This document shows positions 10,518 to 21,825 of a DNA stretch of 64,000 bases, one piece after another (the stretch's first letter is position 1; the number at the start of each line of letters is the position of its first letter). Location of the stretch: the NCBI RefSeq assembly GCF_030269925.1, contig NC_085108.1, positions 5,766,001 through 5,830,000 of the forward strand, given 5' to 3'. Made by a program: the position numbers and the translations under genes. This stretch comes from Bombyx mori. Its lineage: Eukaryota > Arthropoda > Insecta > Lepidoptera > Bombycidae. Under the pieces are notes generated by a model that was not told where the DNA came from, made no database searches, and was given only the letters and a program-made list of their open reading frames with translations.

Positions 10518-10692
10518 TTTTTCCTACCTATGGTGTTAGCCTTGAAAGGCTATTTCAGCTTCACCCTAACCCGTAGGTGAGCTCACGAAGCTCAAACCGT
10601 GTTGCTAACACTGGCCCTAGCAAGAGCCGTGCTTCGCAGAATCAATGGATTGGAAACGCGACCACGGAGAAGATCCGGCAAAAAATTCATTG
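10518..10692 (-). mobile_element. Bm1 3' half
   Basis: TTTTCCTACCTATGG...GCTCACGAAGCTCAAACC...GGAGAAGATCCGGCA; diverged. Confidence 0.85.
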
Positions 10693-10756
10693 GGAATAGC
10701 TAGGTATACCGATGTTTATGTCGTATGTACAATTGTTGTTGACATTAGTCATTACT

Positions 10757-10996
10757 GGTTGTAGGGCCTCTTGTCCGCACTGGTAGGTACCATCACCCTG
10801 TCTATTTCTGCCGTGAAGCAGTAATGCGTTTCGGTTTGAAGGGTGGGGCAGCCGTTGTAGCTATACTGAGACCTTAGAACTCATATCTCAAAGTGGGTGG
10901 CGGCATTTACCTTATACATGTCTATGGGTTCCGATAACCACTTAACACCAGGTGGGCTGTGAGGTCATCCACCAATCTATGCAATAAAATAAAAAA
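10757..10996 (+). mobile_element. SINE-B copy
   Basis: Complete module with a short deletion in the head; ends GCAATAAAATAAAAAA. Confidence 0.87.
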
Positions 10997-10999
10997 ACA

Positions 11000-11370
11000 A
11001 AATGTGTGCAATTCACACGTGGTAGAAGTGAAACCTTCCAAAATTAAAATACAATTATCCTAAACGTCTTAAGTATATGTAAAATTTTGTCATTAGTAAA
11101 TAATTGTAAGGTAGCGCCCTCTGTGAATCGATATTTTAATTTCACGTATAATCCTAAATTAAAATTCACTACAAGAGCTTTCATACACACGTTAGTATTA
11201 AAAAATCTCACAGATGGCGCTGTATTAAATAGTATGTATATTTCTGTCTCATTCTTTGCTGGCTTCATCCTACACATTTTTGTATTTGTGTCTCTTACCT
11301 GTCGTTTTTTCCGTTGCATCCGGTTTGAAATCACAACGATTCTAAGAGAAGTTTTCACTTCAAAAAACTT
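11000..11370. repeat. Dispersed repeat Z, copy 1
   Basis: Nearly identical to 55110-55465 over about 350 bases, including GGTAGCGCCCTCTGTGAAT and CACAGATGGCGCTGTATTAA. GAAGTGAAACCTTC near the left and GAAGTTTTCACTTC near the right form imperfect termini. Overlapping ORFs on both strands persist in both copies. Confidence 0.85.
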
Positions 11371-11589
11371 CTAAGAATAAAACTCATTTTATTAAAATGT
11401 TTACTTAGGCCACTTCAACTCTGAGCGTGCGATATGTGTAATAATTATCTCATGATGGGATCACGGAGTTAGATACCGTTAGCCACGTGACGCAAGAAAC
11501 TTCAATACCGGTACGTATTTATCGATTTTGGTACTAACCGAACCGTAACTACACCCGTATTTGGGTAGAGATCCAAATTAACAGCGAGG

Positions 11590-11822
11590 TTTTTTTTTTA
11601 TTGCCCTTGTAGACAGACGAGCGTACGGCCCACCTAATGGTGAGTGGTTACCGTCGCCCATGGACCTCAGCAATGCCAGGGGCAGAGCCAAGCCGCTGCC
11701 TACCGTTAAGTAATCTCCACAAGCCTCGTTTGAAGAAGTATATGTCATAGCCCTCGGGAAACACCGCGGAGGGGAGCTCTTTCCAAAGCCGGATGGTACG
11801 TGACACTTTACGAGGTGACTTT
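11590..11822 (-). mobile_element. LINE-C 3' end
   Basis: Reversed 3' end with tail T-run. The minus frame contains fragments of [24 protein letters not shown] sequence, [11 protein letters not shown] and the AATGCCAGGGGCAGAGCCAA block. Confidence 0.8.
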
Positions 11823-11918
11823 AAGATTTTTTTATTGATTGAAGAACAATGTATTTGAAAATAATTTGAATTGTTAGAACAATAGAGGAATAGATTCCTT
11901 TTGCTGAAAATTTTACTG

Positions 11919-12062
11919 GTGGTAGGACGTACGTAGCTACCACCATCACCTTGCCTGTTTCGGTCGCGAAGCAGTAATCATCTTCTCATTAAACTACAAT
12001 AGATTTTAGAAGTGGGGCGACTTTTGATACGGGCCCCATATAACATTTTACGTCTATGGGTA
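11919..12062 (+). mobile_element. Degraded SINE-B
   Basis: Starts GGTGGTAGGACG, keeps CGCGAAGCAGTAAT, then erodes. Confidence 0.6.
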
Positions 12063-12469
12063 TAAATAGCAAAAAAAATATAGTTTAAAAACTAAAAAAA
12101 AAACCCTTTTATAGAAAATCCAACAAAAAAAAACAGAAAATAAATTTGAATTAAAAATAGTGTAAGAAAAAATTTATTTTATTGTAAAAAAAAACCGTGG
12201 TCCCTTCCTGGTCTTGACGCAGACACTCCGCAAAAATCGCTAATCCTGTTTATCCTAGTAAGGATAACGGATCAAGCTGTTTAAAATATTGAATCGTCAT
12301 CGGTCCTTAATAAGTATGCCAAATTTCGAGTTAATCTAACGTTTTGAAGGGGGTCAAAATCATGTTCAAAATTCCTTTACATACTAACATACGTATGAAG
12401 CTAATAAAAGCGTATTAAAATGATTCGTCAAATTACTCTTCAGCACCAGCGTTTCTTCTTTTAAAATCT

Positions 12470-12640
12470 TTCTCAGTGAGTCGCGTTTCCGATCCGGTAG
12501 TAGATTCTGCGAAGCACTGCTCTTACTAGGGCCAGTTTTCGCAACACTCCGGATTGAGCCCCTACACCTCGCCTACACGCTAAGGTAACGCCGGTATAGC
12601 CTCTCAAGGCTATCAGCATAGGTAAGAAGAAAAAAAGGAA
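12470..12640 (+). mobile_element. Bm1 3' half
   Basis: CAGTGAGTCGCGTTTCCGATCC to CTATCAGCATAGGTAAGAAG with A-run. Confidence 0.88.
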
Positions 12641-13106
12641 CAGTGGTCGGCTCGAGAGTCCAATGGTGCTCATTGACTCCTCGGGTGCGGCTCTTCCGCG
12701 ATATGTTCACGTTTTGAACTATGTATGAAGCTAATAAAAGCGTATTAAAAAACAAAAAAAAAGGTCAATAACCTAGACGACGATCCAGCCAAATTGTTTA
12801 CAAACACACGCGCGTTTATTGAGTGAAACATCTCCGAGGGCTCGCTTACAACACAGTACTAAGCACGCGTTGATGACCATTACGAAAACTCGATGATTCA
12901 CACGAGAATAATTAATTCAATTAGTTTCAATATTGTTTGCAATATGAGTTTACAACTCAATATAGAACGCGAAGAACTTTCAAAGCATTAAAATTGTGTT
13001 TTAACTGAGCAAATAATTGAAAAAAAAAACCCATCTGGCTCACGACAGCCTGTTTTAATAACGCTGCTACATTATTACTAAAATTCACGATTTAAGCGTA
13101 TTATAA

Positions 13107-13375
13107 TCTTATACCTTTAAACGAGCAATTCTTGTATATTAATATATATATGTATATAATCTGAATCTCGGAAACGGCTCCAACGATTTTCATAAAATTT
13201 AGTATACAAGGGATTTCGGGGGCGATAAATCGATCTAGCTACGATTTATTTTCAGTAAATGTTGTTTTATTCGTGTTTTCAATAATCAACTCTTCCCGAC
13301 ATCTATTGGCGAATAATAATACTATTTTTCTTGATTGAGGGCAACTAACCGCTTTAAAGACACAACAAGATGGCG
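13107..13375 (+). mobile_element. Helitron 5' portion, TCTTATACCTTTAAACGAGC type
   Basis: Start preceded by A. The GAATCTCGGAAACGGCTCCAA and GGGGGCGATAAATCGATCTA stretches recur at 40842-41020. No CTAG end was found. Confidence 0.55.
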
Positions 13376-13950
13376 TTATCAAAAAAAAAAAAACCTCATT
13401 ATCTAGTAACGTTTTTGAATTAAGCAGATAGATGTACTACTTACGCGTTACATTCATTTTGTTGTATTTACGCTCATCACTAGGCCCCACGTATGCCGCG
13501 GGGCGAGTTTCTCTAATCAAAAACTGTTTTTTTTTTTTTTTTTTAATTTTCACACGCGTATCTAAACTTCACTTCATCGTGATTCACTTGAATTCGTTTT
13601 GAGTTAGGGCATTGCTACGTTTGCGTGCAGAGAGGTGTCAGTGCCCCAACGCACGTCTGCCCTGCCGTGGGCGGTCCGTACTAGTGACGTGGTTGTTAAC
13701 TCGAGCTGCATAGTATGATGCCGTTCAAAAATTGTTTTACCGTTATTAAAACGAACGACGTTATCCAATGCCTGTTCGATAAGCTAATGTTTTAATTTAT
13801 TAACGTTTGGAACGGCAAACGAAGTCGCGGTCTAATTTGAATCGCGAAGCTCAGAGAAACGCGGCCTACAAAAACAATGAACTAAATTATTCTATACTAT
13901 ATAATCTACATATAACAAGTGATTGTTTTAAGCGAGTGGTCGGCATATCC
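13376..13950. other. No gene seen; GC-richer patch
   Basis: Mostly AT-rich, with a GC-richer patch at 13600-13690 (GTGCCCCAACGCACGTCTGC) of unknown nature. Confidence 0.45.
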
Positions 13951-14165
13951 ATTTTTTTTTATTGCTTGAAGGTTGGACGAGCTCACTGCCCACCTGGTGT
14001 TAAGCGGTTACTGGAGCCCATAGACATCTACAACGTAAATGCGCCACTCACCTTGAGATATAAGTTCTAAGGTCTCAGTATAGTTACAACGGCTGACCCA
14101 CCCTTCAAACCAAAACTTCAAGGCAGAAAATAGGTAGGGTGGTGGTACCCACCCGTGCGGACTCA
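13951..14165 (-). mobile_element. SINE-B copy
   Basis: Tail to CCCGTGCGGACTCAC, with the GAAACGCATTACTGC core shortened. Confidence 0.87.
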
Positions 14166-14247
14166 CGTTATAGATGTCTATGGGCTCGAGTAACCACTTA
14201 ACACCAGGTGGGCTGTGAGCTCGTACATCTACCTAAGCATTAAAAAC
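14166..14247 (+). mobile_element. SINE-B 3' fragment, inverted partner of 13951-14165
   Basis: GTAGATGTCTATGGGCTCGA-type end through CCAGGTGGGCTGTGAGCTCGT to CATTAAAAA. Confidence 0.82.
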
Positions 14248-14475
14248 CTTTCAGAAGACGTTTGCGTACACTGGCCTCGTCCATTCGTGGCACATGTCCA
14301 TCGCAGACTTACGATCTTAATCATAAATGACGTTTGACTCATCCCACATTTGGTACGGCTCGTGGTTATGATGCGTACGCCGTCTCTCATCTTCCACCAT
14401 AAGACCCAAAGATGCGTCAAGTATTTTACCTCCAAAAACCAAAGTGTTTGTTTAGCATTGCTCTGTATACTAACT

Positions 14476-14625
14476 GTGAGTTTTTAACGTTCTCGACAGC
14501 GTAAAAGTAACTCAAAGTATGCAGTTGAAACAGCGCCCCTAGCGGCAAACGTAGGCGAACGTTCCAACTCCACATACAATTTTTTTTTAACTTTTACGCT
14601 ATCGAGAACGTTAAAAAATTCGCAC
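14476..14625. mobile_element. Foldback MITE, short copy
   Basis: Ends GTGAGTTTTTAACGTTCTCG and CGAGAACGTTAAAAAATTCG, with inner GTAAAAGT/ACTTTTAC and a central ACAGCGCCCCTAGCGGCAAA. Same family as 40782-41693. Confidence 0.8.
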
Positions 14626-15439
14626 TAAGTACACTGATTATTTCCACGAGCGAGATCTTAGCGTAACCTATTAGATGCAGCCATTAATACCGATGCAGCA
14701 ATGGACGCGTCGCTACCGTTGTGACTCATGGTCTAACGGAAACGTTATATTAAAGGTCGTCGTAGAGGGGAATGGAACCCGTTGTTCGTGATCGTCTTCT
14801 GCATTTGTTTACGAACGACTGGCACGTGCCGAGGGAGCAACCGATGATCACAACGTAACAGATGTTTACACTGCTTCTTAACGTGTAATCAACTTTTTTT
14901 TTAAACCTTTTTTACACCTCAGTTCTAAATTTAGTGTCGTATTATATCGATTGTAAACAGATCGTTGATATTGATTTTTTTCCCTAGTCCTTTTTTTTTT
15001 GCTCATTAAAATCCTGTGGAATTTTCGCTTTTTTACAAGGCAACACTTGATATTACGCTACGGTTTTATTCTAAAGACTTAGTGTTGCGACATATGAGAA
15101 ATCCTTGTATTCTGAAATAACAGGTATTTTATAAAGGCGTGCTTAATTCCATTACACGATGTCATTCCTCCGACCCTCAAATCTTCCGAGCACATGATGC
15201 GTAAAACGATACCACAGGCATCAGTTGATACTATTACTAATCGGGCGATTTACTTATTAGAACTATCGACAGTTCAAGACACGTTTGAATCAATAAGATT
15301 AAATTACGATAAGCAAAACAAACCAAAGTTTCTATGCTGTTTAAGAACCTATTATTTTTCAATGCTATTAGAGATTTTTTCAATATTGTTTTTTTGTTCA
15401 AATTTTTTTTTTTGTTAATGCTCAATTTTTGTTAACATA
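14626..15439. other. No gene seen
   Basis: Unique-looking AT-rich sequence. The 74- and 62-codon ORFs at 15.2-15.4 kb look like chance. Confidence 0.5.
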
Positions 15440-15985
15440 ATATCGAGGAGCGAAAAACGCTATTTGATTTGAGCGACATTTCGCTTAATACGCGATATTT
15501 CTCTTTGTAATTAAAGGTGCATTTTATCTGTTACTAGCTGACCCGGCAGACTTCGTAGTGCCTCAATCGATAAATAAAAGACTTCTAAGCTTTTGTATAA
15601 AAAAAACTTAAAAACAAACAAAAGGAATCCGTCCGGAAAATTGTTTATTTTTATAATTTAATTCCGAGCATTTTCAAATTTATCTACCTTTTAAACCTTC
15701 TCTGGACTTCCACAAATAATTCAAGACCAAAATTAGCCAAATCGGTCCAGCCGTTCTCGAGTTTTAGCGAGACTAATGAACAACAATTCATTTTTATATA
15801 TAGAAATTAGTATCAACAATGTTTTTAATTGAACTTCAATTAAGTTTAATCTATTCAAATAGGTAACTGAAGAAGTTTTTTTTATATTTTCTCCAAATTT
15901 TAACCTTTTAACGGCTCTCCTGTAAAATTACAAAAATGCCGCTGAAGCCGCTTAAAGCCAATCACCCCTCGATATGTTAAAAGGG
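15440..15985. repeat. Dispersed repeat W, copy 2, split by a Helitron
   Basis: W sequence before 15534 and after 15804, with the Helitron in between. Confidence 0.65.
15534..15804 (-). mobile_element. Non-autonomous Helitron, AATGAATTGTTGTTC family
   Basis: Minus strand TCTATATATAAAAATGAATT to GCCGGGTCAGCTAG, with GGCTGGACCGATTTGGCTAA inside. Confidence 0.82.
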
Positions 15986-16326
15986 ATAATTTAATGGTTT
16001 TTAATTCTTATAGTGTCAATGATTATGGTCGAATTTCGATTATTCGGTCGAGGCTAGTATTAGGTATATAGTATATAGTAATTGAGGAAACACAATGCAT
16101 GTTTATAATATCGACCGATATCCAAGGTCGCCTGCTAATTACGCAAGTTTAGTGTGTGTCGTAAGATATTATAATATTCGTATATAAATCATTCTGTGGC
16201 TAAATAAGAAAATCGAGTATAAGTCACGTATAAATTTACAAAATTTTAAATACCTACTTACGCCACTTCACTTGCTTTGATACTACTGGATCACAAACTG
16301 CTTTGATACTAGCTGGATACTTTACT

Positions 16327-16574
16327 GGTGGTAGGACCTCTTGGGAGTCCGCACGGGTAGGTACCACCACCCCGCCTATTTCCGCCGTGAAGCAGTAATG
16401 CGTTTCGGTTCGAAGGGTGGAGTAGCCGTTGTAACTATACTGAGACCTTAGAACTTATATCTCGAGGTGGGTGGCGCATTTACGTTGTAGAATGTAGATG
16501 TCTATGGGTTCCAGTAACCACTTAACACCAAGTGGGCTGTGAGATCGATCATCCATCGAAGCAATAAAAAAAAC
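16327..16574 (+). mobile_element. SINE-B copy
   Basis: Complete module, head CTCTTGGGAGTCC, tail CAATAAAAAAAAC. Followed at once by Bm1 in the same orientation. Confidence 0.9.
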
Positions 16575-16589
16575 AACACGAGAACCCTC

Positions 16590-16977
16590 TCATCGTGGCC
16601 GCCGGTAACTGCATTCCCGATCCTGCGGAAAGAATGCACAGCAGTCGACGTCGCCCCAAACACGTCATTTCGGATCATCCCGATCCACTAACGGTGCTTT
16701 TAGGTACCTCAAACACTGGTCACCGTTCTCGTCGAACCCGTCGCTTGCGACGAAGGGCTCGACGAGTGAATTAACCCTCAGACACAGCCCACTGAGTTTC
16801 TCGCCGGATCTTCTCAGTGGGTCGCGTTTCCGATCCGGTGGTAGATTCTGCGAAGCACGGCTCTTGCTAGGGTTCATGTTAGCAACGTCGTCAGGTTTGA
16901 GCCCCGTGAGCTCACCTACTAGTTAAGGTTCCGCTGATATAGCCTCTCAAGGCTATGAGCTTAGGTAGGAAAAAAAA
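16590..16977 (+). mobile_element. Bm1 SINE, nearly full length
   Basis: From ATTCCCGATCCTGCGGA through AGTCGACGTCGCCCCAAACA to AGCTTAGGTAGGAAAAAAAA. Confidence 0.93.
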
Positions 16978-17363
16978 ACCTACTTATCGGAGACGGCCAT
17001 TAGTTTGGTAGCTAAACGAAACGCAGCACGATTCCCGAGAGATGGCAGCACGATCGCGGTATCGTCGGAACTCGGCTAACTTCGTGCTACGACAGAGCCT
17101 AGCCGATGGAGGCGCGTAGACGCCATCACACTTACCAACCAGCCTTCTCGAAGAGCGGTGCCTCCGTCCTAACAACTGTCATTCGTTTTCGTTTGCTAAC
17201 GTCAAGAGGAGATTTCTAAATTGTTCTAAGACAACAAACGTGTTTGGTGTACTCAATATTTCTCTTGGCTCGATTACCCTATTCGCCCCTACGATGTCTG
17301 ATGATGGTGCTAATCATTGTGGCTTTTCCGACATACTCTTAATATCCTTAAAATGTTGTAAGA
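16978..17363. other. No gene seen
   Basis: GC-richer up to 17200, then AT-rich. ORFs here have no family resemblance. Confidence 0.5.
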
Positions 17364-17400
17364 CTATATATATATATATATTTTTTTTTTATTATTATTA
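17364..17400. repeat. TA microsatellite with T-run
   Basis: (TA)n at 17365-17380, ten T, then ATT repeats. Confidence 0.9.
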
Positions 17401-17517
17401 TCAGTATATTATTATTTCCCATGTTTCGAATACTTCGTTTGGTTTTGTTCGTTTTGAAGCTTTACGTAACATCATCAAACCAACAAAAGTAGTTCTAATA
17501 TGATTAATACTAACTCG

Positions 17518-17690
17518 ATGGTGCAGTAATTTGCGGCCCAACTGTTGCGTCGGGGGTTCGTTAGTTCGATTCCCGCATTGGGCAAGCATTCGTGTGATGA
17601 ACAGGTTTGTTTGCTCTTCGTCTGGGTGCTTATTATCTATATATATATATATATATATGTATTTATTTATGTAATTGTTATTAACACGCA
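17518..17690 (+). mobile_element. tRNA-derived SINE (HaSE-like)
   Basis: GGTGCAGTAATTTGCGGCCC and GTTCGATTCCCGCATTGGGC resemble pol III A and B boxes. CGTGTGATGAACAGGTTTG...GTCTGGGTGCT and a TA repeat follow, as in lepidopteran tRNA-SINEs. Confidence 0.65.
17638..17658. repeat. TA microsatellite
   Basis: (AT)10 in the SINE tail. Confidence 0.9.
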
Positions 17691-17737
17691 AAATATTAGC
17701 TTGTCTTGTATCTGTCTATGTAACGGAATCTACCAAC

Positions 17738-18003
17738 TTGCGCACCACAGTGTCCACAGAATCCACAGTGCGCTTCCAGATATATTTTTGTCACGTATCA
17801 TCCGACTTTGGAATGAGCACCCCTCCACGGCGTTTCCGGAGCGCTATGAAATGTACTTCTTCAAACGAGGCTTGCGGAGAATATACAACGGTAGGCAGCG
17901 GCTTGGCTCTGCCCCTGGTATTACTGACGCTCATGGGTGACGATAACCGCTCACCTTCAGGTGGGCCGTACGTTCGTCTGTCTACAAGGGCAATAAAAAA
18001 AAT
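17738..18003 (+). mobile_element. LINE-C 3' end with readable C-terminus
   Basis: Plus frame: [39 protein letters not shown]. Then GGTGGGCCGTACGTTCGTCTG and GGCAATAAAAAAAA. This is the end of a non-LTR ORF2 and its 3' UTR. Confidence 0.85.
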
Positions 18004-18084
18004 ACGTAATCTTCACTAAGTTTAAGACTTTAATTTCAAAATTTGAAGACGTCTTTCGATGACAGCTCAATCTCATTTGACATC

Positions 18085-18230
18085 TCAGTTTATAGCTGTA
18101 CATTGCTGAACATAGGCCTCCCCAATCAACCTTCAGTGCGGCCGGTCTGTTGTCACCTACACCCAAAGTGATTCAGCCATTTTCACTAGGTCGTCGGTCC
18201 TCTGATATGTAGCTGTCCCACACTGCGTTT
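18085..18230 (-). mobile_element. RTE-like 3' remnant
   Basis: CATTGCTGAACATAGGCCTCCCCAAT is the reversed RTE 3' signature also seen at 9272-9300 and 48345. Confidence 0.6.
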
Positions 18231-18261
18231 GCCAGATATACTATAATAATTGTATTATTTT

Positions 18262-18492
18262 AGCATCCGGTCATCACTTGCGACGAAGGGCTCGGCGAGT
18301 AAATTAACCCACAGACACAGCTCTCGGAGTGTCTCGCCGGATCTTGTCAGTGGGTCGCGTTTTCGATCCTGTGGTAGATTCTGCGAAGCACTGCTCTTGC
18401 TAGGGTCAGTGTTAGCAAGCTCTTCAAGCCCGCCAAACCCGTGATGAAGCTAAAATATCTCCTCAAGGCCACCAGCAATAATGTAGGGAAAA
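18262..18492 (+). mobile_element. Bm1 SINE, diverged 3' half
   Basis: CGACGAAGGGCTCGGCGAG to a poorly matching tail AATGTAGGGAAAAAA. Confidence 0.82.
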
Positions 18493-18517
18493 AATCGTTT
18501 AGTGGGTAGTACGTTTA

Positions 18518-18618
18518 GTGTTAGCAACGACGTCAGGTTAGAGCCCTATGAGTTTACCTAGTCACTCGGCGAAGCTGGCAAGACCCCTCAAAGTTACCAG
18601 CATAGGTAGGAAAAAAAG
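18518..18618 (+). mobile_element. Bm1 3' end fragment
   Basis: TAGTGTTAGCAACGACGTCAG to ACCAGCATAGGTAGGAAAAAA, in tandem after the previous copy. Confidence 0.8.
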
Positions 18619-19098
18619 TAGACTTAGTCGCGTCGCCCAAGTATACTCTCCATAGTTTAAAGTTTTAATGACAACAGTATCATCATACTAGCAGCTGAAT
18701 ATTGGAATGTTATTCTATAAATGACTTAGTGTAGACCAAAATTTAATCCACATATTGTAATTGAATTACATAATGGCCGGATGCTGTACAATACTCCATT
18801 ATTATTATTACGTCATTCTTATTGTCTTCGGATAGGCAATTAACCTTCTCTCTATCTATTGGTTGTCTGGACGATGTCATGCAATTCTTCGCAGTTAATT
18901 GCGTGTATAAAATCAGGCTTAAACATAATTTAGGGTTTAATGTCTAACGTCCTGCATCAGGTACTTACTTTATGATTACCGAAACTAGAATTGGAAATTT
19001 TAAAAGCCAAATAAAAAACAAGAGATTTTTTTGGTGAAGTTGGTTGTTTAAAACCGAACACTAAAAGTTGATTTTGAAGATAGAAGTACGATGTTTGC
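18619..19098. other. No gene seen
   Basis: AT-rich unique-looking sequence. Confidence 0.55.
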
Positions 19099-19185
19099 CG
19101 TGGCCTAAGAGATTAGAGGTCCAGTTTGCTCGCATCAAGGGTAGCAACTATGTCAGTGTTCAAATCCCACACGTAGGTGCGAAAT
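19099..19185 (+). mobile_element. Decayed tRNA-like SINE head
   Basis: CCGTGGCCTAAGAGATTAGAGG (A-box-like) and AGTGTTCAAATCCCACACG (B-box-like) are diverged versions of the head at 45945. Bm1 sequence, not SINE-B, follows. Confidence 0.55.
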
Positions 19186-19221
19186 TACGGTATAAACGAA
19201 ATCATACGGGTCCACAACGTT

Positions 19222-19385
19222 CTAACATCGCCCACCCCATAGACACAACCTCTGAGTTTCTCGTCAGATCTTCTCAGTGGGTCGCGATTCTGATCTGGTG
19301 GTAGATTCTGTGAAGCATTGCTCTTGCTAAGGACTAGTATTAGCAAATTCTCCCAGGTTGAACCCGTGAGCTCACCCACCCATCC
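19222..19385 (+). mobile_element. Bm1 fragment, diverged
   Basis: CTGAGTTTCTCGTCAGATCTTCTCAGTGGG to GTGAGCTCACCCACC. Confidence 0.8.
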
Positions 19386-19719
19386 GCGAGAAGTTGGAAT
19401 AGCCCCAATGATACCAGAAATGAAACAAACCGGTTAACATGTCGTTTGCGATCGAACACAGGCCGCGCAAGGCCAAATGACCAAAATAAACATAGTATTT
19501 TGCAATTTTAAAATGTGTGGGTAGTCGAAAAAGAATTAACGTTTAGTATGGTAACAGCGTTATACCTGTCTGTCCTCCCACGTCGAGAAACGACTTTATG
19601 TCCCTAAGCGGACGGAGCTTTTGTAACCGAACAGCTTTAGGTCGGTTCGCGCATATGCTATAGACATCGTTTCGATAGATAATTGTCCCCGAATAAAGCT
19701 CACGTCGATAAATGTAGCT

Positions 19720-19949
19720 TTTTTTAATGCTTAGATAGATGGGCGAGCTCACAGCCCACCCGGTGTTAAGTGGTTACCGGAGCCCATAGACATCTACAAC
19801 GTAAATGCGCCACCCACCTTGAGATAAGAGTTCGAAGGTCTCAGTATAGTTACAACGGCTGCCCCACCCTTCAAGCCGAAACGCATTGCTGCTTCACGGC
19901 AGAAATAGGCGGGGTGGTGGTACCTACCCGTGCGGACTCACATGAGGTG
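19720..19949 (-). mobile_element. SINE-B copy
   Basis: Full module from tail to CACATGAGGTGC, where a 40-bp Helitron end follows after TCAGTATAGTTACAA. Confidence 0.88.
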
Positions 19950-19965
19950 CTCAGTATAGTTACAA

Positions 19966-20005
19966 ATTATAGTCGAATTTCGACCACTGCTGTGTGGACC
20001 ACTAG
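19966..20005 (+). mobile_element. Helitron 3' end, 40-bp fragment
   Basis: ATAGTCGAATTTCGACCACTG...GACCACTAG, the same terminus as 9211. Confidence 0.6.
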
Positions 20006-20400
20006 TATAAATAAATAAACCAGTCGCAACGAAACTTCGCTACGTTTAAGTGTACGCTAGATTAGAAACTAATTAAACATTACGAACGATTTATGTGTAA
20101 CACTCTACGTTTTCCGGGCAATTCAACGGGAATCGAAGCGTTGAATTGGCGCCATTTGTTATCTAATTACTGGGTTCGAGTCAAGCTCTGTATGATGAGA
20201 AAATCACGTGTTGATAATATGTACGTTGCGTTTCCATTTCACTCCACGTCAGCGTTTAGTAGCGCTATGCGAGGGCAGAAAAACGAATGGACTTTCTTCC
20301 TTGTTTATTGTTCGGCTCCTGCACGGTTTGTGGATTACCCAGTGTCAATTAATAAGATTTTTATAATTCGCCGTTTTAATTGTTTACAGTTTATAAATAA

Positions 20401-20598
20401 CTAGCGATCCGCCCTCGCTTCGCTTCGGAAACTGTAATTTATTATTGATTTCTCCACTATTTAATGGATTTTATTATACATATGAACCTTCCTCTTCAAT
20501 CACTCTATCTCTATCTATTTAAAAAACCTCATCAAAATCCGTTGCGTAGTTTTAAAGATTTTAGCGTACATAGGGACAGGGAAAGCGACTTGTAGTGA
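20401..20598 (-). mobile_element. Non-autonomous Helitron, TCACTACATAG family, internally deleted
   Basis: CTAG preceded by A; the other end has lost the GTATAAAACAAAG stretch. Confidence 0.75.
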
Positions 20599-20667
20599 AG
20601 TGTTAAAAATGAAGGAAACTAATCGCGACATAACATAAATGATTAAAAACGAATCCAATTTACAAAT

Positions 20668-20876
20668 GATGGATGGATGGTGGTCATTTACTGAGAATGT
20701 TTCAGTGGACTTTTTGAAGGATCCCGAGAAGCTACGTCCAGTGGCTTTGTTTTATTTTCCCACAATTGTGCACTTTCACAGATTTAAAACATATTAATAA
20801 ACCACTGTTATTAGACATTTAAACCTGAAGAAACACTAAATACGCCAAAAAGTCCAATGGACTTTAAGCTTTAATT
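20668..20876 (+). repeat. Dispersed repeat X, copy 1
   Basis: GGTGGTCATTTACTGAGA, GGATCCCGAGAAGCTACGT, CACATTAAAC-like block, CTGAAGAAACACTAAATA, CGCCAAAAAGTCCAATG. Shared with 32.1, 43.1 and 52.2 kb. Confidence 0.75.
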
Positions 20877-21404
20877 TTTTTCGAATGAGTTTTAGTACTT
20901 TTATTTATTTTTAAAGACCTTTCATTACCTTGGTATGTGTGTAACGAAATGTTCCGATTAAATTGGAAATTTGCACACGCATCAAGTACCGATGACAAAA
21001 CAATAATTTTACAATTTCGCTCCAACATACTGAGCAGTATCGACAGGGTAACAAAGTAATAATGAAATTAATTGTTACTTCGGTTGTTTCTATTTAAGCG
21101 TGTTCCAACGCAGTAATAAGAATCAAATACACTCCTGTAAATACAGAATTCATACAGAAATACATAGATAAGACTATAAGCCACAAGTCATTGTAATTAA
21201 ATTTGTCTTTTTTCGTGAATATCCCGATTTTGTGTAGACCGAAATCCGAAGTAAACTGGTCTGGTCTGTTGTCCAGATGTAGCAACAGTATGTGCGGAGG
21301 ATTACTTCAGCCGAAATTCAGTACCTGTATCTAGACGTGGTATTAACTAAATCTTTAATTTATTGTCACCTAGGCTGAAATGCCCATGCGCGTTCGATGT
21401 AGGA
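20877..21404. other. No gene assigned
   Basis: AT-rich. A 63-codon minus ORF (21094-21285) has a hydrophobic stretch but no recognised family. Confidence 0.45.
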
Positions 21405-21818
21405 AGTCGTCGTGGCCTAAAGGATAAGACGTCCGGTGCATTCGTGTTGAACGATGCACCAGTGTTCGAATCTTAGGCAGGTACCTACCAATTTTTCTAA
21501 TGAAATACGTACTCAACAATAAACATCGTGTAATAAAAATCAAACCTGCAAAATTATAATTTGCGTAATCACTGGTGGTAGGATCTCTTGTGAGTCCGCA
21601 CGGGTAGGTACCACCACCCTACCTATTTCTGCCGTGAAGCAGTAATGCGTTTCGGTTTGAAGGGTAGGGCAGCCGTTGTAACTATACTTGAGACCTTAGA
21701 ACTTTATATCTCAAGGTGGGTGGCGCATTTATGTTGTAGATGTCTTTGGGCTCCAGTAACCACTTAACACCAGGTGGGCTAAGAGAGATCGTCCACCCAT
21801 CTAAGCAATAAAAAAAAA
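21405..21818 (+). mobile_element. SINE-B, full form with tRNA-like head
   Basis: The head GTCGTCGTGGCCTAAAGGAT...GTGTTCGAATCTTAGGCAG resembles an arginine-type tRNA with A and B boxes. A 100-base body (AATGAAATACGTACTCAACA, AAAATTATAATTTGCGTAAT) and the usual 3' module follow. Confidence 0.85.
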
Positions 21819-21825
21819 GTTCTTT

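Noticed and set aside
17545..17940. 131-codon plus ORF
   Set aside because: A tRNA-SINE, a TA repeat and the C-terminus of LINE-C read through in one frame.
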